From contig JAJZJK010000005.1 of NCBI GenBank assembly GCA_021851145.1, positions 1-34,785 on the forward strand: a stretch of DNA of 34,785 bases. Reading direction: 5' to 3'. Origin of the DNA: Nanobdellota archaeon (GTDB taxonomy: Archaea > Nanobdellota > Nanobdellia > Parvarchaeales > Parvarchaeaceae). Positions 9,426 through 19,343 of the stretch are shown in pieces. Position 1 is the stretch's first letter. Every line of letters begins with the position of its first letter. Position numbers and translations under genes: made by a program. The notes below the pieces were generated by a model. The model did no database searches. It saw only the letters and a list, made by a program, of their open reading frames with translations, and was not told where the DNA came from.

Positions 9426-10301
9426 ATGAAGACAAACATTAAGCTAGCCTTGCTTTTACTAGGCATATTTACAGTAGTTTTAATAGCCAGCGGATTTTTT
9501 GCAGGTGTTAACCTAAAACTGTTTTCTGTTATTTCTCAGCAAACAGGAATAAATTACAATGCCACATCCCCGTTTTATTATTTAATTTACATAATAACTG
9601 CAGGTTTACTAGTCCCAACAGCTATAATCCTTCTGCTGGTTAAATACAAAAAAATAAAGATTATAAATATACTGATAATAGTTCTATTTTTGTTCGTAAT
9701 GTACGCTTTTTCAGATATGTGTCTACTTGATTTGTATGTATTCCCGCTTCATGGCAACCTTAATTCCAACAGCAGCTTACTCGCGGTTTTTTCGCTTTTA
9801 GTCTATGTCTTGCCTGTTGTACTTACATATTATTATTTCAGGTACGCTGGAAAATACGGTAAGGACATTTTGAATGTAATATTATTCGTTTCCATATCTG
9901 CGATAATCTCACTTTATTTAAACATAATAACCGCGCTGATACTTATTGCGGTCATAAGCGTATATGATTACATATCAGTTTTTATAACCAAACACATGCT
10001 AACACTGGCAAAGGCATTCTCCGGGAATTCATTTGGCGGTATATCACTGATGGCAAAGAAAGCAAAAAGAAAGGAGATTTTTCTTGGAGGAGGGGATATG
10101 GCATTCCCAGCGATACTTGCAGATGAATTCTTTTTACATTACAGCCTGCTGTCTGGAGTATTTGCCATAGTAGGTGCAGTAATAGGGTTATCAATAATAT
10201 TATTTTTAGGCAAAAAGGGGAAAGCTTACCCTGCAATGGCCGCAATAGGGCCTATGCAGTTCGCATTCTTAGGCCTGTTCTTCCTAATAAAATTTATTTA
10301 G
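9426..10301 (+). CDS. Presenilin/signal peptide peptidase family (A22) intramembrane aspartyl protease
   Basis: Multi-TM with VYDYISVFITKHM (YD), GGGDMAFPAIL (GxGD), YPAMAAIGP (PAL-like). Confidence 0.88.
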   Translation: MKTNIKLALLLLGIFTVVLIASGFFAGVNLKLFSVISQQTGINYNATSPFYYLIYIITAGLLVPTAIILLLVKYKKIKIINILIIVLFLFVMYAFSDMCLLDLYVFPLHGNLNSNSSLLAVFSLLVYVLPVVLTYYYFRYAGKYGKDILNVILFVSISAIISLYLNIITALILIAVISVYDYISVFITKHMLTLAKAFSGNSFGGISLMAKKAKRKEIFLGGGDMAFPAILADEFFLHYSLLSGVFAIVGAVIGLSIILFLGKKGKAYPAMAAIGPMQFAFLGLFFLIKFI

Positions 10302-10345
10302 TATAACGGCGTTATATATTTAAATTATTATGAATTAGATAGAAG

Positions 10346-10651
10346 ATGGAAGTCAAAGTAAAGGAAGAGGATGTCATAAGGGGATTGAAACAATGCTTTG
10401 ATCCTGAGATACCTGCCAACATTTATGATTTAGGATTGATTTACAAGATAGAAGTAAACGGCACTGAAGTAAAGATATTAATGACTTTAACTTCTCCTTT
10501 CTGCCCAGTTACTGATTATTTAGTAGAAGATATAAAAGGAAAAGTAATAGATTTTTCTGGTGCTACAAAAGTAGATTTGGATATAACTTTTGATCCTCCT
10601 TGGACCAAAGACAAAATGACAGACGAAGCAAGAGCCGAACTAGGGATATAA
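10346..10651 (+). CDS. MIP18/DUF59 family Fe-S assembly protein
   Basis: VIRGLKQCFDPEIPANIYDLGLIYKIEV...LTSPFCPVTDYLVEDI...DLDITFDPPWTKDKMTDEARAELG. Confidence 0.92.
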   Translation: MEVKVKEEDVIRGLKQCFDPEIPANIYDLGLIYKIEVNGTEVKILMTLTSPFCPVTDYLVEDIKGKVIDFSGATKVDLDITFDPPWTKDKMTDEARAELGI

Positions 10652-10686
10652 AATTTACAGTTTATTTTAAGTATGCGGCTATAAAC

Positions 10687-11790
10687 TCAATCTAAAAAAT
10701 TCTTATCTTTCAGTTTTTCAGGAAGGTAGGTCTCAGTCATAAATGACAATCCTTTTGCAGTAAATGCATCTAACTCTACCTTAGCGCCCAATTTCTCCAT
10801 TTTATCAAGTTCTTCCATCCATTTTTTGTTATTTTTGAACCAATCATAATTCTTGATTTGTTTTATTCTTGCCATATCAACATCCTTGAACTTTATCAAG
10901 TGCCTTCTTAATTCATATTTATCTATATCTTCCATTGTCAAGCCCATAAACTTTGCTTCCGGCAAAGAAAGCTTGTCTGATACGTGTGCCAAAGCAATGG
11001 AACCGAATTTTATTGCAGAGTAGATGTATACTCCCCAAATATCCCCATCTGTCAAAACATAAACCGGCAGGTTATGCTCCCTGCTAAGCCTTTGAAGCAG
11101 TCTTCTTATACCCCTTGTAGCCTGTCCCTGGCTTGCGATTATAACACAGTGCAGTTTCTTCCAGGCTTTATCCTCATTCATACGGTCCCAGATAGTTGCC
11201 TTCTCCATGTATATTACGAATTTTGCATCAACTTTTTTGAAGATAAGTTCTTCCACGTTGCTTGGAACCGCCCAGCCACCGCTTCCCATCTTTGACCAGT
11301 CTATAATATCTCCTCTGTCTTCAACTATTACTTCCCCTGCAACTGCGCCGTTCTTATTTGCATTTATGTTTAGCTGCTCCCTCGTAAGATCTGTTATTAG
11401 TTCTAAGTCTTCTATTGCCTTGTTTGTTTCTATCTGATCATCAACTACATCTATCTTTGTTCCCGGAATTGTCCTCCTTACTTGATAGAATGCGGACCTT
11501 AAACTTGTGTGCTTATCATTTTTTATAAGTTCTCTGCTTACTGCAGCCATTGCCATTGTCTGTATGAATTTTCTGACATGACCAACGTTTAAAAAATACC
11601 TTCTTGACAAACCGCTGCCTAATGTAATCATCCTGCTTTCAGTATCGTATTTTACGTTTGACAAACCTCTTACTGGCAAAGTCAGATAAGGGTTCTCTCC
11701 TTTTTCTATCTGCTGATAAACATTCTTTCCAAGATCTTCAAGCACGCTAAGCCTCATTTTTCTTGACTGCTCGATTTCTTTATTATCCAT
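10687..11790 (-). CDS. top6A: DNA topoisomerase VI subunit A
   Basis: Toprim VLTDGDIWGVYIYSAIKFGSIALAH; adjacent to top6B. Confidence 0.96.
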   Translation of the reverse strand: MDNKEIEQSRKMRLSVLEDLGKNVYQQIEKGENPYLTLPVRGLSNVKYDTESRMITLGSGLSRRYFLNVGHVRKFIQTMAMAAVSRELIKNDKHTSLRSAFYQVRRTIPGTKIDVVDDQIETNKAIEDLELITDLTREQLNINANKNGAVAGEVIVEDRGDIIDWSKMGSGGWAVPSNVEELIFKKVDAKFVIYMEKATIWDRMNEDKAWKKLHCVIIASQGQATRGIRRLLQRLSREHNLPVYVLTDGDIWGVYIYSAIKFGSIALAHVSDKLSLPEAKFMGLTMEDIDKYELRRHLIKFKDVDMARIKQIKNYDWFKNNKKWMEELDKMEKLGAKVELDAFTAKGLSFMTETYLPEKLKDKNFLD

Positions 11791-11792
11791 AT

Positions 11793-13658
11793 TTACTCCT
11801 CCTCTTCTGAAGATGTATCAGATTCTATCTTGCTTGATATAACATCTCCTTTACTAAGGCTTTCTTCTACATTTGCCTTAACTTCTTCTTTCTTCTTTTC
11901 AAGCAGGCCCTCTATCTTTGCCTTTACTTTTTTCTCGTCCATGTCTGTTAATTTTGATATTGAGTAAGCTAATTCTATACCGTACTTGTCAAACAGGCTT
12001 ATTCTCTCCTGGAACAAGCTGCTTTTATGCTTTCTATTGAGAAATACTGAAAGAGTCCTTACAAGCTCCTGCAATGCAAGTTTTATTTCCTTTATTATTA
12101 CTGGATAACTAGCAACCGAATTCTTACTTTCATTTGTATAAGGAACCCATACTGATGCAATATGAATTATGAACACTAATGGCCCGATAGGAACTTTATT
12201 CTCCACCTTTAAACCATAACGTGCGTAATCTACTCCCAAAAAGCTTTGAGTCAAAGCACAAGATGAGGAATCAAATAACAAAGGTATTTTATTTGCAAAT
12301 CTCATTAAAAGGGCCCTGTCATTTTGTATCTTGCCACCGTAGGCTGCAGCGACTTCTATCTGGAAAGGCATTCCCCTGTAAACTTCCGGCTTTCTCGTAA
12401 CTGATTTAACAAATTCTGGTGAATACTCTTTCTTCAGGCTTTTTTCCAGTTCTTCTCCGCCTATTGGAGATAGACAGTCTGTCTGCGGCCTCATTAAATC
12501 CAAAGACTGCAATGCTTTCAGTATAGAGTTTGCCTGCACCCTGTCGATATCCTGCGGTTTGCTTTTAGTGTCTATCCCTGCACTTTTCAGGGTTTGATCT
12601 GCAACTGCCCTGCTTACCCTTGACAATTCATTTTCAAGAACAGACGCAACTGTCCTTTCTGTGGAATTCTTGAGAATACGCATGAATATTCCTATTTCCA
12701 AACCTTCTGGGTGTGGTTTTATAGACAAAGGCTCTTTTGGCAGTGATTCTATAACTCTTTTGTAGGTTACCTTTTCTCCGTTTGGATTCGTATACATTAT
12801 TGTTGCATGTGGGTTTACCAAAGCTGTTCTTCTAACATATTCATCTAAACCTTTATTTCCGCTAACGTACAAACCTTCTATTTCTAATTCAATGCTTGTA
12901 CCAGACTCATAAGGGTAATCCTCATCGCTTTCCTCCATTACTTCCGGCTCATTTTTAAGTATGTTTATCTGAACTTTCATCATTTTTGCTTTCTTTGCGC
13001 TTTTTATCTTTGAGATTATCTTTGCGGATTTTCCGGTAGTCAACTGAGAATAAAGAACTGCAGAGTGGATACCTATACCTTGCTGTCCCCTTCCCTGTCT
13101 CATTGACTGAAACTTGCTACCGTAAAGCATTCTTCCGAATATGTCTGGTATTTTTGATGAAAGTATGCCTGGCCCGTTATCCATTATTTTAATAAGGAAT
13201 ATAGGGGCATTTTTCTTCAGCCTTAGCTGTTTCCCGTTCATTAATACTAAAAGCTTGTCATTGTTTTCTGATATATCAAATGTAACGTCTTCAAAAGACA
13301 GAGTCAGCTTTCCGGCCCTGATCTGCTTTGATTCACTTTTACCTTTATAAAGAACTGTAAATTCGTTTTTCCTGACTATTAACTGACCAATATTTTGCTT
13401 CTCATCTAGCAGCTGATAATTATCGCTTAGCGCCTTTACATCTACAGTTATTTCTGGCAAGGTTACTTTATCCTTGTTTTTTTCCTGCATGTGCCCAAGC
13501 TCTTCACATGCATCTAAAGAGTTATCAACAGCCTCTTTTACACAAGTAAGCAGGGCTTTCTGTTTGTTATCAAAACCCAGAAGGTGCCTGTTCTTTTCAA
13601 AGAACTCAGTAACACTTATTGCTCTCTGTCCTTTTGCAAGTTCCTCAGCGATTTCCAT
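11793..13658 (-). CDS. top6B: DNA topoisomerase VI subunit B
   Basis: GHKL motifs KEAVDNSLDACEELG, IMDNGPGI, GRGQQGIGIHSAVLYSQLTTG. Confidence 0.97.
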   Translation of the reverse strand: MEIAEELAKGQRAISVTEFFEKNRHLLGFDNKQKALLTCVKEAVDNSLDACEELGHMQEKNKDKVTLPEITVDVKALSDNYQLLDEKQNIGQLIVRKNEFTVLYKGKSESKQIRAGKLTLSFEDVTFDISENNDKLLVLMNGKQLRLKKNAPIFLIKIMDNGPGILSSKIPDIFGRMLYGSKFQSMRQGRGQQGIGIHSAVLYSQLTTGKSAKIISKIKSAKKAKMMKVQINILKNEPEVMEESDEDYPYESGTSIELEIEGLYVSGNKGLDEYVRRTALVNPHATIMYTNPNGEKVTYKRVIESLPKEPLSIKPHPEGLEIGIFMRILKNSTERTVASVLENELSRVSRAVADQTLKSAGIDTKSKPQDIDRVQANSILKALQSLDLMRPQTDCLSPIGGEELEKSLKKEYSPEFVKSVTRKPEVYRGMPFQIEVAAAYGGKIQNDRALLMRFANKIPLLFDSSSCALTQSFLGVDYARYGLKVENKVPIGPLVFIIHIASVWVPYTNESKNSVASYPVIIKEIKLALQELVRTLSVFLNRKHKSSLFQERISLFDKYGIELAYSISKLTDMDEKKVKAKIEGLLEKKKEEVKANVEESLSKGDVISSKIESDTSSEEEE

Positions 13659-14160
13659 TTAGGTATACCTCGACTTTCTTTTTGTTTATCATTGAAAACA
13701 CATTATCATGTTTTGCGCCATTTAAAATCATTTCGATTGCCGATTGGGCAATAGATATATTCTGTATTTGTCCAATAATACTTATAGTTTTCCCATAAAC
13801 ATTTATATAACAGGAAGTTTCTCTCATTAGCCTTTGCTTTATCATTCCCCTTGTGCCTATTACCCTTCCTTTTAGCTGCATTGCCCGCTTATCTGAGTTG
13901 CTGTATTCCCTCAGGCTTATTACGACCAAATCATAGTCATCATCTAATAATAAAGCGGAGATAGCGGCATCAAAGCCCCTGTTAAATGCGTTTATTGCAT
14001 TTTTAGCAGACAAAACTTCAAATGCGCTTTTTCCGGTCATATAAACCATATTTCCGTCTACTTCTATATCTACACCGTGCTGCTTTATTTTTTCAAGTAG
14101 TTTCTTCTGTTTTGTTATCTCTTTTGCCTTCCTGCTGTTCATCAATATTTCATCTTCCAT
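13645..14160 (-). CDS. KH-domain RNA-binding protein (PNO1/Dim2-like)
   Basis: LKGRVIGTRGMIKQRLMRETSCYINVYGKTISIIGQ. Confidence 0.85.
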   Translation of the reverse strand: MEDEILMNSRKAKEITKQKKLLEKIKQHGVDIEVDGNMVYMTGKSAFEVLSAKNAINAFNRGFDAAISALLLDDDYDLVVISLREYSNSDKRAMQLKGRVIGTRGMIKQRLMRETSCYINVYGKTISIIGQIQNISIAQSAIEMILNGAKHDNVFSMINKKKVEVYLNGNR

Positions 14161-15738
14161 TTATAGCTCCTTTGACATGTACCACTTGTACCTTTTATAG
14201 CCAAGATTCCTGTAATACTCCCTAACTCCTACTCCAGATATAACATTTATCTTATTTATGGAGTACTCCTCTTTTGTTATCTTTTCTGCTTCTGAAAGAA
14301 GATTCTTACCAAATCCCTTGTGCTGAAAGGATTCGCTGTTATTTTCATTTATATTAAGGTGCTCACCGTAAACATGCAGCTCTCTAACAAAGGCTTCATT
14401 TGAGTTATCCGCTATCCTTAGCCTTAGAAAGGCAATGATTGCATTATTGTTTATATCATCAATACTTAGAAAGACCTCATCCCCATTTACTGATCTGTAG
14501 TTTTCTCTGTTGAGTTTTATCTTAACAGGTTTTGAGAGTTTTGTATGCCCTATTTCTCTACTGCGTATGTCATTTGCGCTTTTGCCTATTTCTTTTAATT
14601 TATCATCAACTAGCTGCCTTAAATTGGTTGTCTTTATTCCATTTTCTATGAAAGTGGATGGTATATCCCTCTCAATTCGCATTATCCTTAGCCATCTCGG
14701 AGCGTTTACTTCTGCTTCAGCAATAAGCTCTACTACATCTTCAACAGGGTAAGGTTTGTAATTTCCTCTTTTCCACATCTCATACAAGCCTGTGCCCCTG
14801 ATAACCAATGTTGGGTATATTTTTATGGCATCCGGTTTGAAATTTTCATTGTTGTAGATTTCATTTATTGTTTCCCGGTCTTTATCTTTGTCTGACAAAG
14901 GAAGATTTAGCATTATGTGGTAATCAACCTTATACCCATAGTTCTTAAGCCTCCTGCTGGCATCTGTAACATCCGCTATAGTATGCCCTCTATTGTTTTT
15001 TGTCAATACCTCATCATAAATGCTCTGAACTCCCATTTCAACCCTTGTTATACCCAAGTTAAGCATTCTTTCTATGTCTTCATCTGCACACCTCTCTGGC
15101 TTAGTTTCTGCAGCAAATGCAACGCATCTTATCCTTGCGGTTTCATTAAACCTTTTTTGTTCTTCTAGATTTCCCTCTACTTTATCACCGTAGAACTCAT
15201 TCATTGCTTTATAAACAGAGGTAACATAGTCATTGACATAATCTTTTGGTAAAGTTGTAAAAGTTCCGCCTATTGTTATAATCTCTATTTTTTGGGGGTT
15301 ATAACCCATAAAAAGATAATGCTTAAGCCTGGCAGTAACTTGTTTGTAAGGATCATAGTTATTCATTAGCGCTCTTCTAGCGGCAGGCTCAAAGCCGGTG
15401 TAGCTTTGCGGAGTATTAAAATTTGTGCCGCCTGGGCAGAATATGCATGTTCCGTGAGGACAGTTGTAAGGTTTAGTCATTATCGCCACGACATTAACTC
15501 CTGATAAAACCCTTACTGGTTTTGAAACCATTAATTCCGCGTACTTTTCTCTTTCTGATTGTGATAGATAATTCAGTATCTCTCCATTCTTGGGGATATT
15601 ATGCAGTCCAGTTTGTCTAGAAACAACCCTCTTCGCGATAAGAAGCTCTTTTTTACTGTGTATATTCCTTTCTTCAATTATACGCTTAAATTCATGGATA
15701 AACGCACTTAAACTCTCTTCTTTGTTGTAATAATCCAT
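14161..15738 (-). CDS. elp3: Elp3-like tRNA uridine modification enzyme (radical SAM + GNAT)
   Basis: CPHGTCIFCPGG, GGTFTTLPKDY, MGVQSIYDEVL; C-term GNAT GFGKNLLSEAE. Confidence 0.95.
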   Translation of the reverse strand: MDYYNKEESLSAFIHEFKRIIEERNIHSKKELLIAKRVVSRQTGLHNIPKNGEILNYLSQSEREKYAELMVSKPVRVLSGVNVVAIMTKPYNCPHGTCIFCPGGTNFNTPQSYTGFEPAARRALMNNYDPYKQVTARLKHYLFMGYNPQKIEIITIGGTFTTLPKDYVNDYVTSVYKAMNEFYGDKVEGNLEEQKRFNETARIRCVAFAAETKPERCADEDIERMLNLGITRVEMGVQSIYDEVLTKNNRGHTIADVTDASRRLKNYGYKVDYHIMLNLPLSDKDKDRETINEIYNNENFKPDAIKIYPTLVIRGTGLYEMWKRGNYKPYPVEDVVELIAEAEVNAPRWLRIMRIERDIPSTFIENGIKTTNLRQLVDDKLKEIGKSANDIRSREIGHTKLSKPVKIKLNRENYRSVNGDEVFLSIDDINNNAIIAFLRLRIADNSNEAFVRELHVYGEHLNINENNSESFQHKGFGKNLLSEAEKITKEEYSINKINVISGVGVREYYRNLGYKRYKWYMSKEL

Positions 15739-15778
15739 ATGCTTTATAATTTATAAAAGCTGGATATATAAATTATAT

Positions 15779-16612
15779 ATGAACAATAAAGCGCAGATGA
15801 TAACGATATTTTTCTCTTTGTTTCTTATACTTGCAATTGTAACAATATTAGGCATAGAATCTGCAAACCTAAAAACAAACGAAAATTTAAATTCCCTAGA
15901 GCAGGCTTACAACCTGCCAAAACTAGAGTATTATAACTTTTTAAACGTGTTGTCAAAAACTTCGAATATAAATCCTTCAAACAGTGTGAGCACAATATTA
16001 AATTCTACCCTAGAAAACATCTACAATAATTTTTTCCAAAACTTAAATGTTACGGCACAAAAACTTAATACGAGTAACCTTATGCTGAGTAGTGAAATGA
16101 ATCTTTATATTAACGGCGCTGAAGATTCTAATAATACAGTAATACAGGGAACACAGTCAAACTTTACTGCAATTGTACAGCCCAGCACATACTATGTTTC
16201 TTTGTATGTAAATGGTGTAAAGGAAGTTTCATTATCACAAGGCAAAGCAACATATCTGAATACACTGCCGACGGGTTCATACAAAGTCACAGCGGCTACA
16301 AACACAAGCGGTGTGGCTAATATAACTTATTATGAAAGCGTAAAAGGGATTACATTGTATCTAAACGGCGCTGAAGATTCAAATAATACAATATACTTTG
16401 GAACAGAGAGTAACTTCACGGCCGTAATAGCTAAAAGTACAGATTATGTTTCTTTGTATGTAAATGGTGTAAAGGAAGTTTCATTATCACAAGGCAAAGC
16501 AACATATCTGGATACGTTATCGGCGGGTTCATACAAAGTCACAGCAGCATCAAACACAAGTGGGGTTAGTAATGTAACTTATTATGAAACCGTAAAAAAT
16601 CGTCCTACATAA
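15779..16612 (+). CDS. Secreted/membrane-anchored surface protein with two tandem 84-aa repeats
   Basis: N-term NKAQMITIFFSLFLILAIVTILGI; units beginning LYINGAEDSNNT and LYLNGAEDSNNT. Confidence 0.8.
   Translation: MNNKAQMITIFFSLFLILAIVTILGIESANLKTNENLNSLEQAYNLPKLEYYNFLNVLSKTSNINPSNSVSTILNSTLENIYNNFFQNLNVTAQKLNTSNLMLSSEMNLYINGAEDSNNTVIQGTQSNFTAIVQPSTYYVSLYVNGVKEVSLSQGKATYLNTLPTGSYKVTAATNTSGVANITYYESVKGITLYLNGAEDSNNTIYFGTESNFTAVIAKSTDYVSLYVNGVKEVSLSQGKATYLDTLSAGSYKVTAASNTSGVSNVTYYETVKNRPT
16103..16354 (+). repeat. Intragenic tandem repeat unit 1 (252 nt)
   Basis: Copy of 16355-16606; perfect 66-nt core 16193-16258 = 16445-16510. Confidence 0.93.
16355..16606 (+). repeat. Intragenic tandem repeat unit 2 (252 nt)
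   Basis: Same as above, offset exactly 252 nt. Confidence 0.93.
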
Positions 16613-16660
16613 TTACTTTAAAAGACCATATTTTCAATTTAGATAGGGGATACTTCTCAT

Positions 16661-17782
16661 TTATTCACTTAAAATAAAACTTGCTGTTTTTTCCTTATTG
16701 AACGGAATTAGATCCTTATAATCCTGCCCAGTTCCTAAGAATAATATAGGTTTTTTGGTAACATATGAGATTGATAAGACTGCTCCCCCTTTTTTATCAA
16801 CATCCGCCTTTGAAAGTATATTAAGATCTATGCCTACTTCCTTATCGAATACTTCTGCTTGTTTTACAACATCATTTCCTGTCAATGAATCTCCAACAAA
16901 GATGGTAATGTCAGGCTTGCTGACTCTTTTTATTTTCTTTAATTCCTCAATTAAATTTTTGTTTATATCGCTTCTACCTGCAGTGTCTATTAAAACTACA
17001 TCGTCATTATCTGAATTTGCATGCTTTATTGCATCAAATGCAACGGCTGCTGGATCTGCCCCGTATGTGTGTTTTATTACTTCTACCCCTAAACGCTTTG
17101 CATGAATTTCTAACTGCTCTATTGATGCTGCTCTAAATGTGTCGCTTGCCGCTATAACAGGCTTTAGTTTATTGTCCTGCAAGAACTTGCAAAGCTTTGC
17201 AATTGTTGTCGTTTTTCCAGCGCCATTTACCCCTACAAAAAGTATGACAAATGGCTTTTTACTTTTTACTTTTGATATGAATTCTCCCGAGTCATAACCA
17301 GTTAAAACATCTGCTATGCTTTCTTTTATTGCCTTTTCTATGGATTTTTTGTTATTTAGAATTGAAACGCTCTCCCCGACAAGTTTTACACTTAAATCAT
17401 CATGTATTTTATCAAGAACAGAAAGCGCAACATTATTCTCTAAAAGTGCAGATTTTATTTCCGAGAATATTGTATTAACGTCATCATCGGTTATTACATG
17501 AGAGAAGACCTTTTTTTTCTTCTGTGCCTTTTTCTCTATAGGATTTAGTTCTTCCTCTTCTTTTTTTAATTCTTTTACTTCTTTGCTTACTTCCTTTATT
17601 TCTTCCTTTAATTCTTTTTTATCAGAATATTCCAGATCTTTCTTTAATTCTTCCTTGTCTTCCTGCAGTATACCCGCTTCTTTTTTTATGTCGCTTTTTA
17701 TCTCTGATTCTTCTTCCTTTGAAAGCTTTTTCTGGATTGAGTTTATAGAATCCTTTATTTTTTTCTTTATGAAGTCAAACAT
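16661..17782 (-). CDS. ftsY: SRP receptor FtsY
   Basis: FVGVNGAGKTTTIAKLCKFL, AASDTFRAASIEQLE, DTAGRSDINKNLIEEL, FLGTGQDYKDLIPF. Confidence 0.97.
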   Translation of the reverse strand: MFDFIKKKIKDSINSIQKKLSKEEESEIKSDIKKEAGILQEDKEELKKDLEYSDKKELKEEIKEVSKEVKELKKEEEELNPIEKKAQKKKKVFSHVITDDDVNTIFSEIKSALLENNVALSVLDKIHDDLSVKLVGESVSILNNKKSIEKAIKESIADVLTGYDSGEFISKVKSKKPFVILFVGVNGAGKTTTIAKLCKFLQDNKLKPVIAASDTFRAASIEQLEIHAKRLGVEVIKHTYGADPAAVAFDAIKHANSDNDDVVLIDTAGRSDINKNLIEELKKIKRVSKPDITIFVGDSLTGNDVVKQAEVFDKEVGIDLNILSKADVDKKGGAVLSISYVTKKPILFLGTGQDYKDLIPFNKEKTASFILSE

Positions 17783-17785
17783 ATC

Positions 17786-18208
17786 TTATCTTAGAGAGTT
17801 TTGATAGCTTTCGTAAAGCTTATTTGCGTCTTCTTCGAGCTTTGCGCCTCTTTCCTGCAAAGTCTGAATTGTCTGTGCTATTGAGTTTATATTTTCACTT
17901 ACTTCCTTAAAATCGCTTTCTAATTTTTCCTTTAATTCCTTTAATGAAAATGACTTAAAAATATTGCTCCCTATTCCGACTAATGCTGTATCCAATTCAT
18001 TTAGATTTCCTTTTATGAATATGTCTTGTGCATATGGCATTAAGATCTCTTTATTGCTTCTCAATGAAGTAAAACCATCCAATGCCCTGGCAATGTTATC
18101 TTGGGTAGCCTGTAAATTATTTAGAACATTTATGTAGTTTTCCAGCTCCCTGCGTATGTACTCTATTTCCATCAACTGATTGCTCAGTTTTTCCTCATCA
18201 ATTTCCAT
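17786..18208 (-). CDS. pfdA: Prefoldin subunit alpha
   Basis: 140-aa coiled coil in conserved position next to ftsY; VGIGSNIFKSFSL hairpin region. Confidence 0.85.
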   Translation of the reverse strand: MEIDEEKLSNQLMEIEYIRRELENYINVLNNLQATQDNIARALDGFTSLRSNKEILMPYAQDIFIKGNLNELDTALVGIGSNIFKSFSLKELKEKLESDFKEVSENINSIAQTIQTLQERGAKLEEDANKLYESYQNSLR

Positions 18209-18472
18209 TTACTGGCCCTGCTTTACAAGATTCACAGTCACTATCTTTTTGTCGTCTTTAGAACACATAACCCTTATTTTAACTCTTGGATCTTTCATCC
18301 CTCTGCTGAATATCTCATTATTTACATCCTGGCTTAGCTTTACATCCTCTGCCTTCATGTGCCTTTTTACAAAAGCCTTTAGGTACTTTGCTCCAGCTGC
18401 TGCCCTTTTGTATGGCGGGACTTTCTCTATCCCTCTTCTCATATTAACCATCATTATTTTTTGTTCTGCCAT
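18209..18472 (-). CDS. rpl31e: 50S ribosomal protein L31e
   Basis: RRGIEKVPPYKRAAAGAKYLKAFVKRHMKAEDVKL. Confidence 0.95.
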   Translation of the reverse strand: MAEQKIMMVNMRRGIEKVPPYKRAAAGAKYLKAFVKRHMKAEDVKLSQDVNNEIFSRGMKDPRVKIRVMCSKDDKKIVTVNLVKQGQ

Positions 18473-18473
18473 T

Positions 18474-18620
18474 TTATCTGCCTACATTCTTGTTCATCCT
18501 GGACCTGTCCATCTTTCTTGTTCCGTATTTCCTTATCTGTGCAAATACTGGAGGACGGCTAGTCTTTCTAGCATGTTTTATTAATTTCCTTTTATTGTTA
18601 GCTGATTTGTTCCTTGCCAT
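18474..18620 (-). CDS. rpl39e: 50S ribosomal protein L39e (absent from ORF track)
   Basis: Reverse translation MARNKSANNKRKLIKHARKTSRPPVFAQIRKYGTRKMDRSRMNKNVGR*. Confidence 0.95.
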   Translation of the reverse strand: MARNKSANNKRKLIKHARKTSRPPVFAQIRKYGTRKMDRSRMNKNVGR

Positions 18621-18622
18621 AT

Positions 18623-18910
18623 TTATTTATTTTCAAACCTTATTTTTTGCTCCTTTTTAGGCTGTGAGATGGTCTGCAACAGCTCTTTTAACCTCTGATC
18701 ATCTATGACTGACTTTAGCCTGCCTGTTAAAGCTGACTGTATAAGCATGTTTTCAACCTCTTCAGCCAATTCAGGATGTACATACCTTAAATTGCCCAAA
18801 CGTTCTCTTGCTTCTTTAGTCAAGAATTTCACAAGAACATCCTGCTTTAACTGTTCCATCTTTTTTCTCTGTTCCAATTCGTCAATATTGGCTTTATTTT
18901 GGTATTCCAT
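18623..18910 (-). CDS. PDCD5-family DNA-binding protein
   Basis: LVKFLTKEARERLGNLRYVHPELAEEVENMLIQSALTGRLKSVIDDQRLKELLQ. Confidence 0.93.
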   Translation of the reverse strand: MEYQNKANIDELEQRKKMEQLKQDVLVKFLTKEARERLGNLRYVHPELAEEVENMLIQSALTGRLKSVIDDQRLKELLQTISQPKKEQKIRFENK

Positions 18911-18911
18911 C

Positions 18912-19343
18912 TTAAATCTTCGCCGCTTCTTTTGCTACTGAATCTGTAAATGATATGCCTTTTGGAGTTAGAGCCCTTCCAAAATGATTCTTCACCTTAA
19001 CCTTTTTAATTAATTCTGCTTGTTCCAATTCCTGAAGTATGTGCCTTATTACTGCGCCACTGGCAGGCTTAAAATGCTTTCCGCTGTACCTATTTTTTTC
19101 CTTGTCTCCGTAAATATTCCTAAGGCGATTCACACCTATTGGCCTCTTGTCAACATACATCCTACGCAATATGCTTGCCGCTCTAAGATACCACCAATTG
19201 TCCTGTGAGGGGATCCTATCTTTTGCGGAGCCTGTTTTAACGAACATAGCCCAGTCGGGAGGGGGAGTCAATTTATCTTCCTCTAGCTTCTTCGCAAGCT
19301 CATTCACTAACCTTATCTGATTTACGTCGTATCCTCTTATCAT
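18912..19343 (-). CDS. rps19e: 30S ribosomal protein S19e
   Basis: PPDWAMFVKTGSAKDRIPSQDNWWYLRAASILRRMYVDKRPIGVNRLRNIYGDKEKNRY. Confidence 0.96.
   Translation of the reverse strand: MIRGYDVNQIRLVNELAKKLEEDKLTPPPDWAMFVKTGSAKDRIPSQDNWWYLRAASILRRMYVDKRPIGVNRLRNIYGDKEKNRYSGKHFKPASGAVIRHILQELEQAELIKKVKVKNHFGRALTPKGISFTDSVAKEAAKI

Noticed and set aside
16755-17105. 116-aa plus-strand ORF
   Set aside because: Antisense to the FtsY GTPase domain.
18180-18584. 134-aa plus-strand ORF
   Set aside because: Antisense to L31e and L39e.
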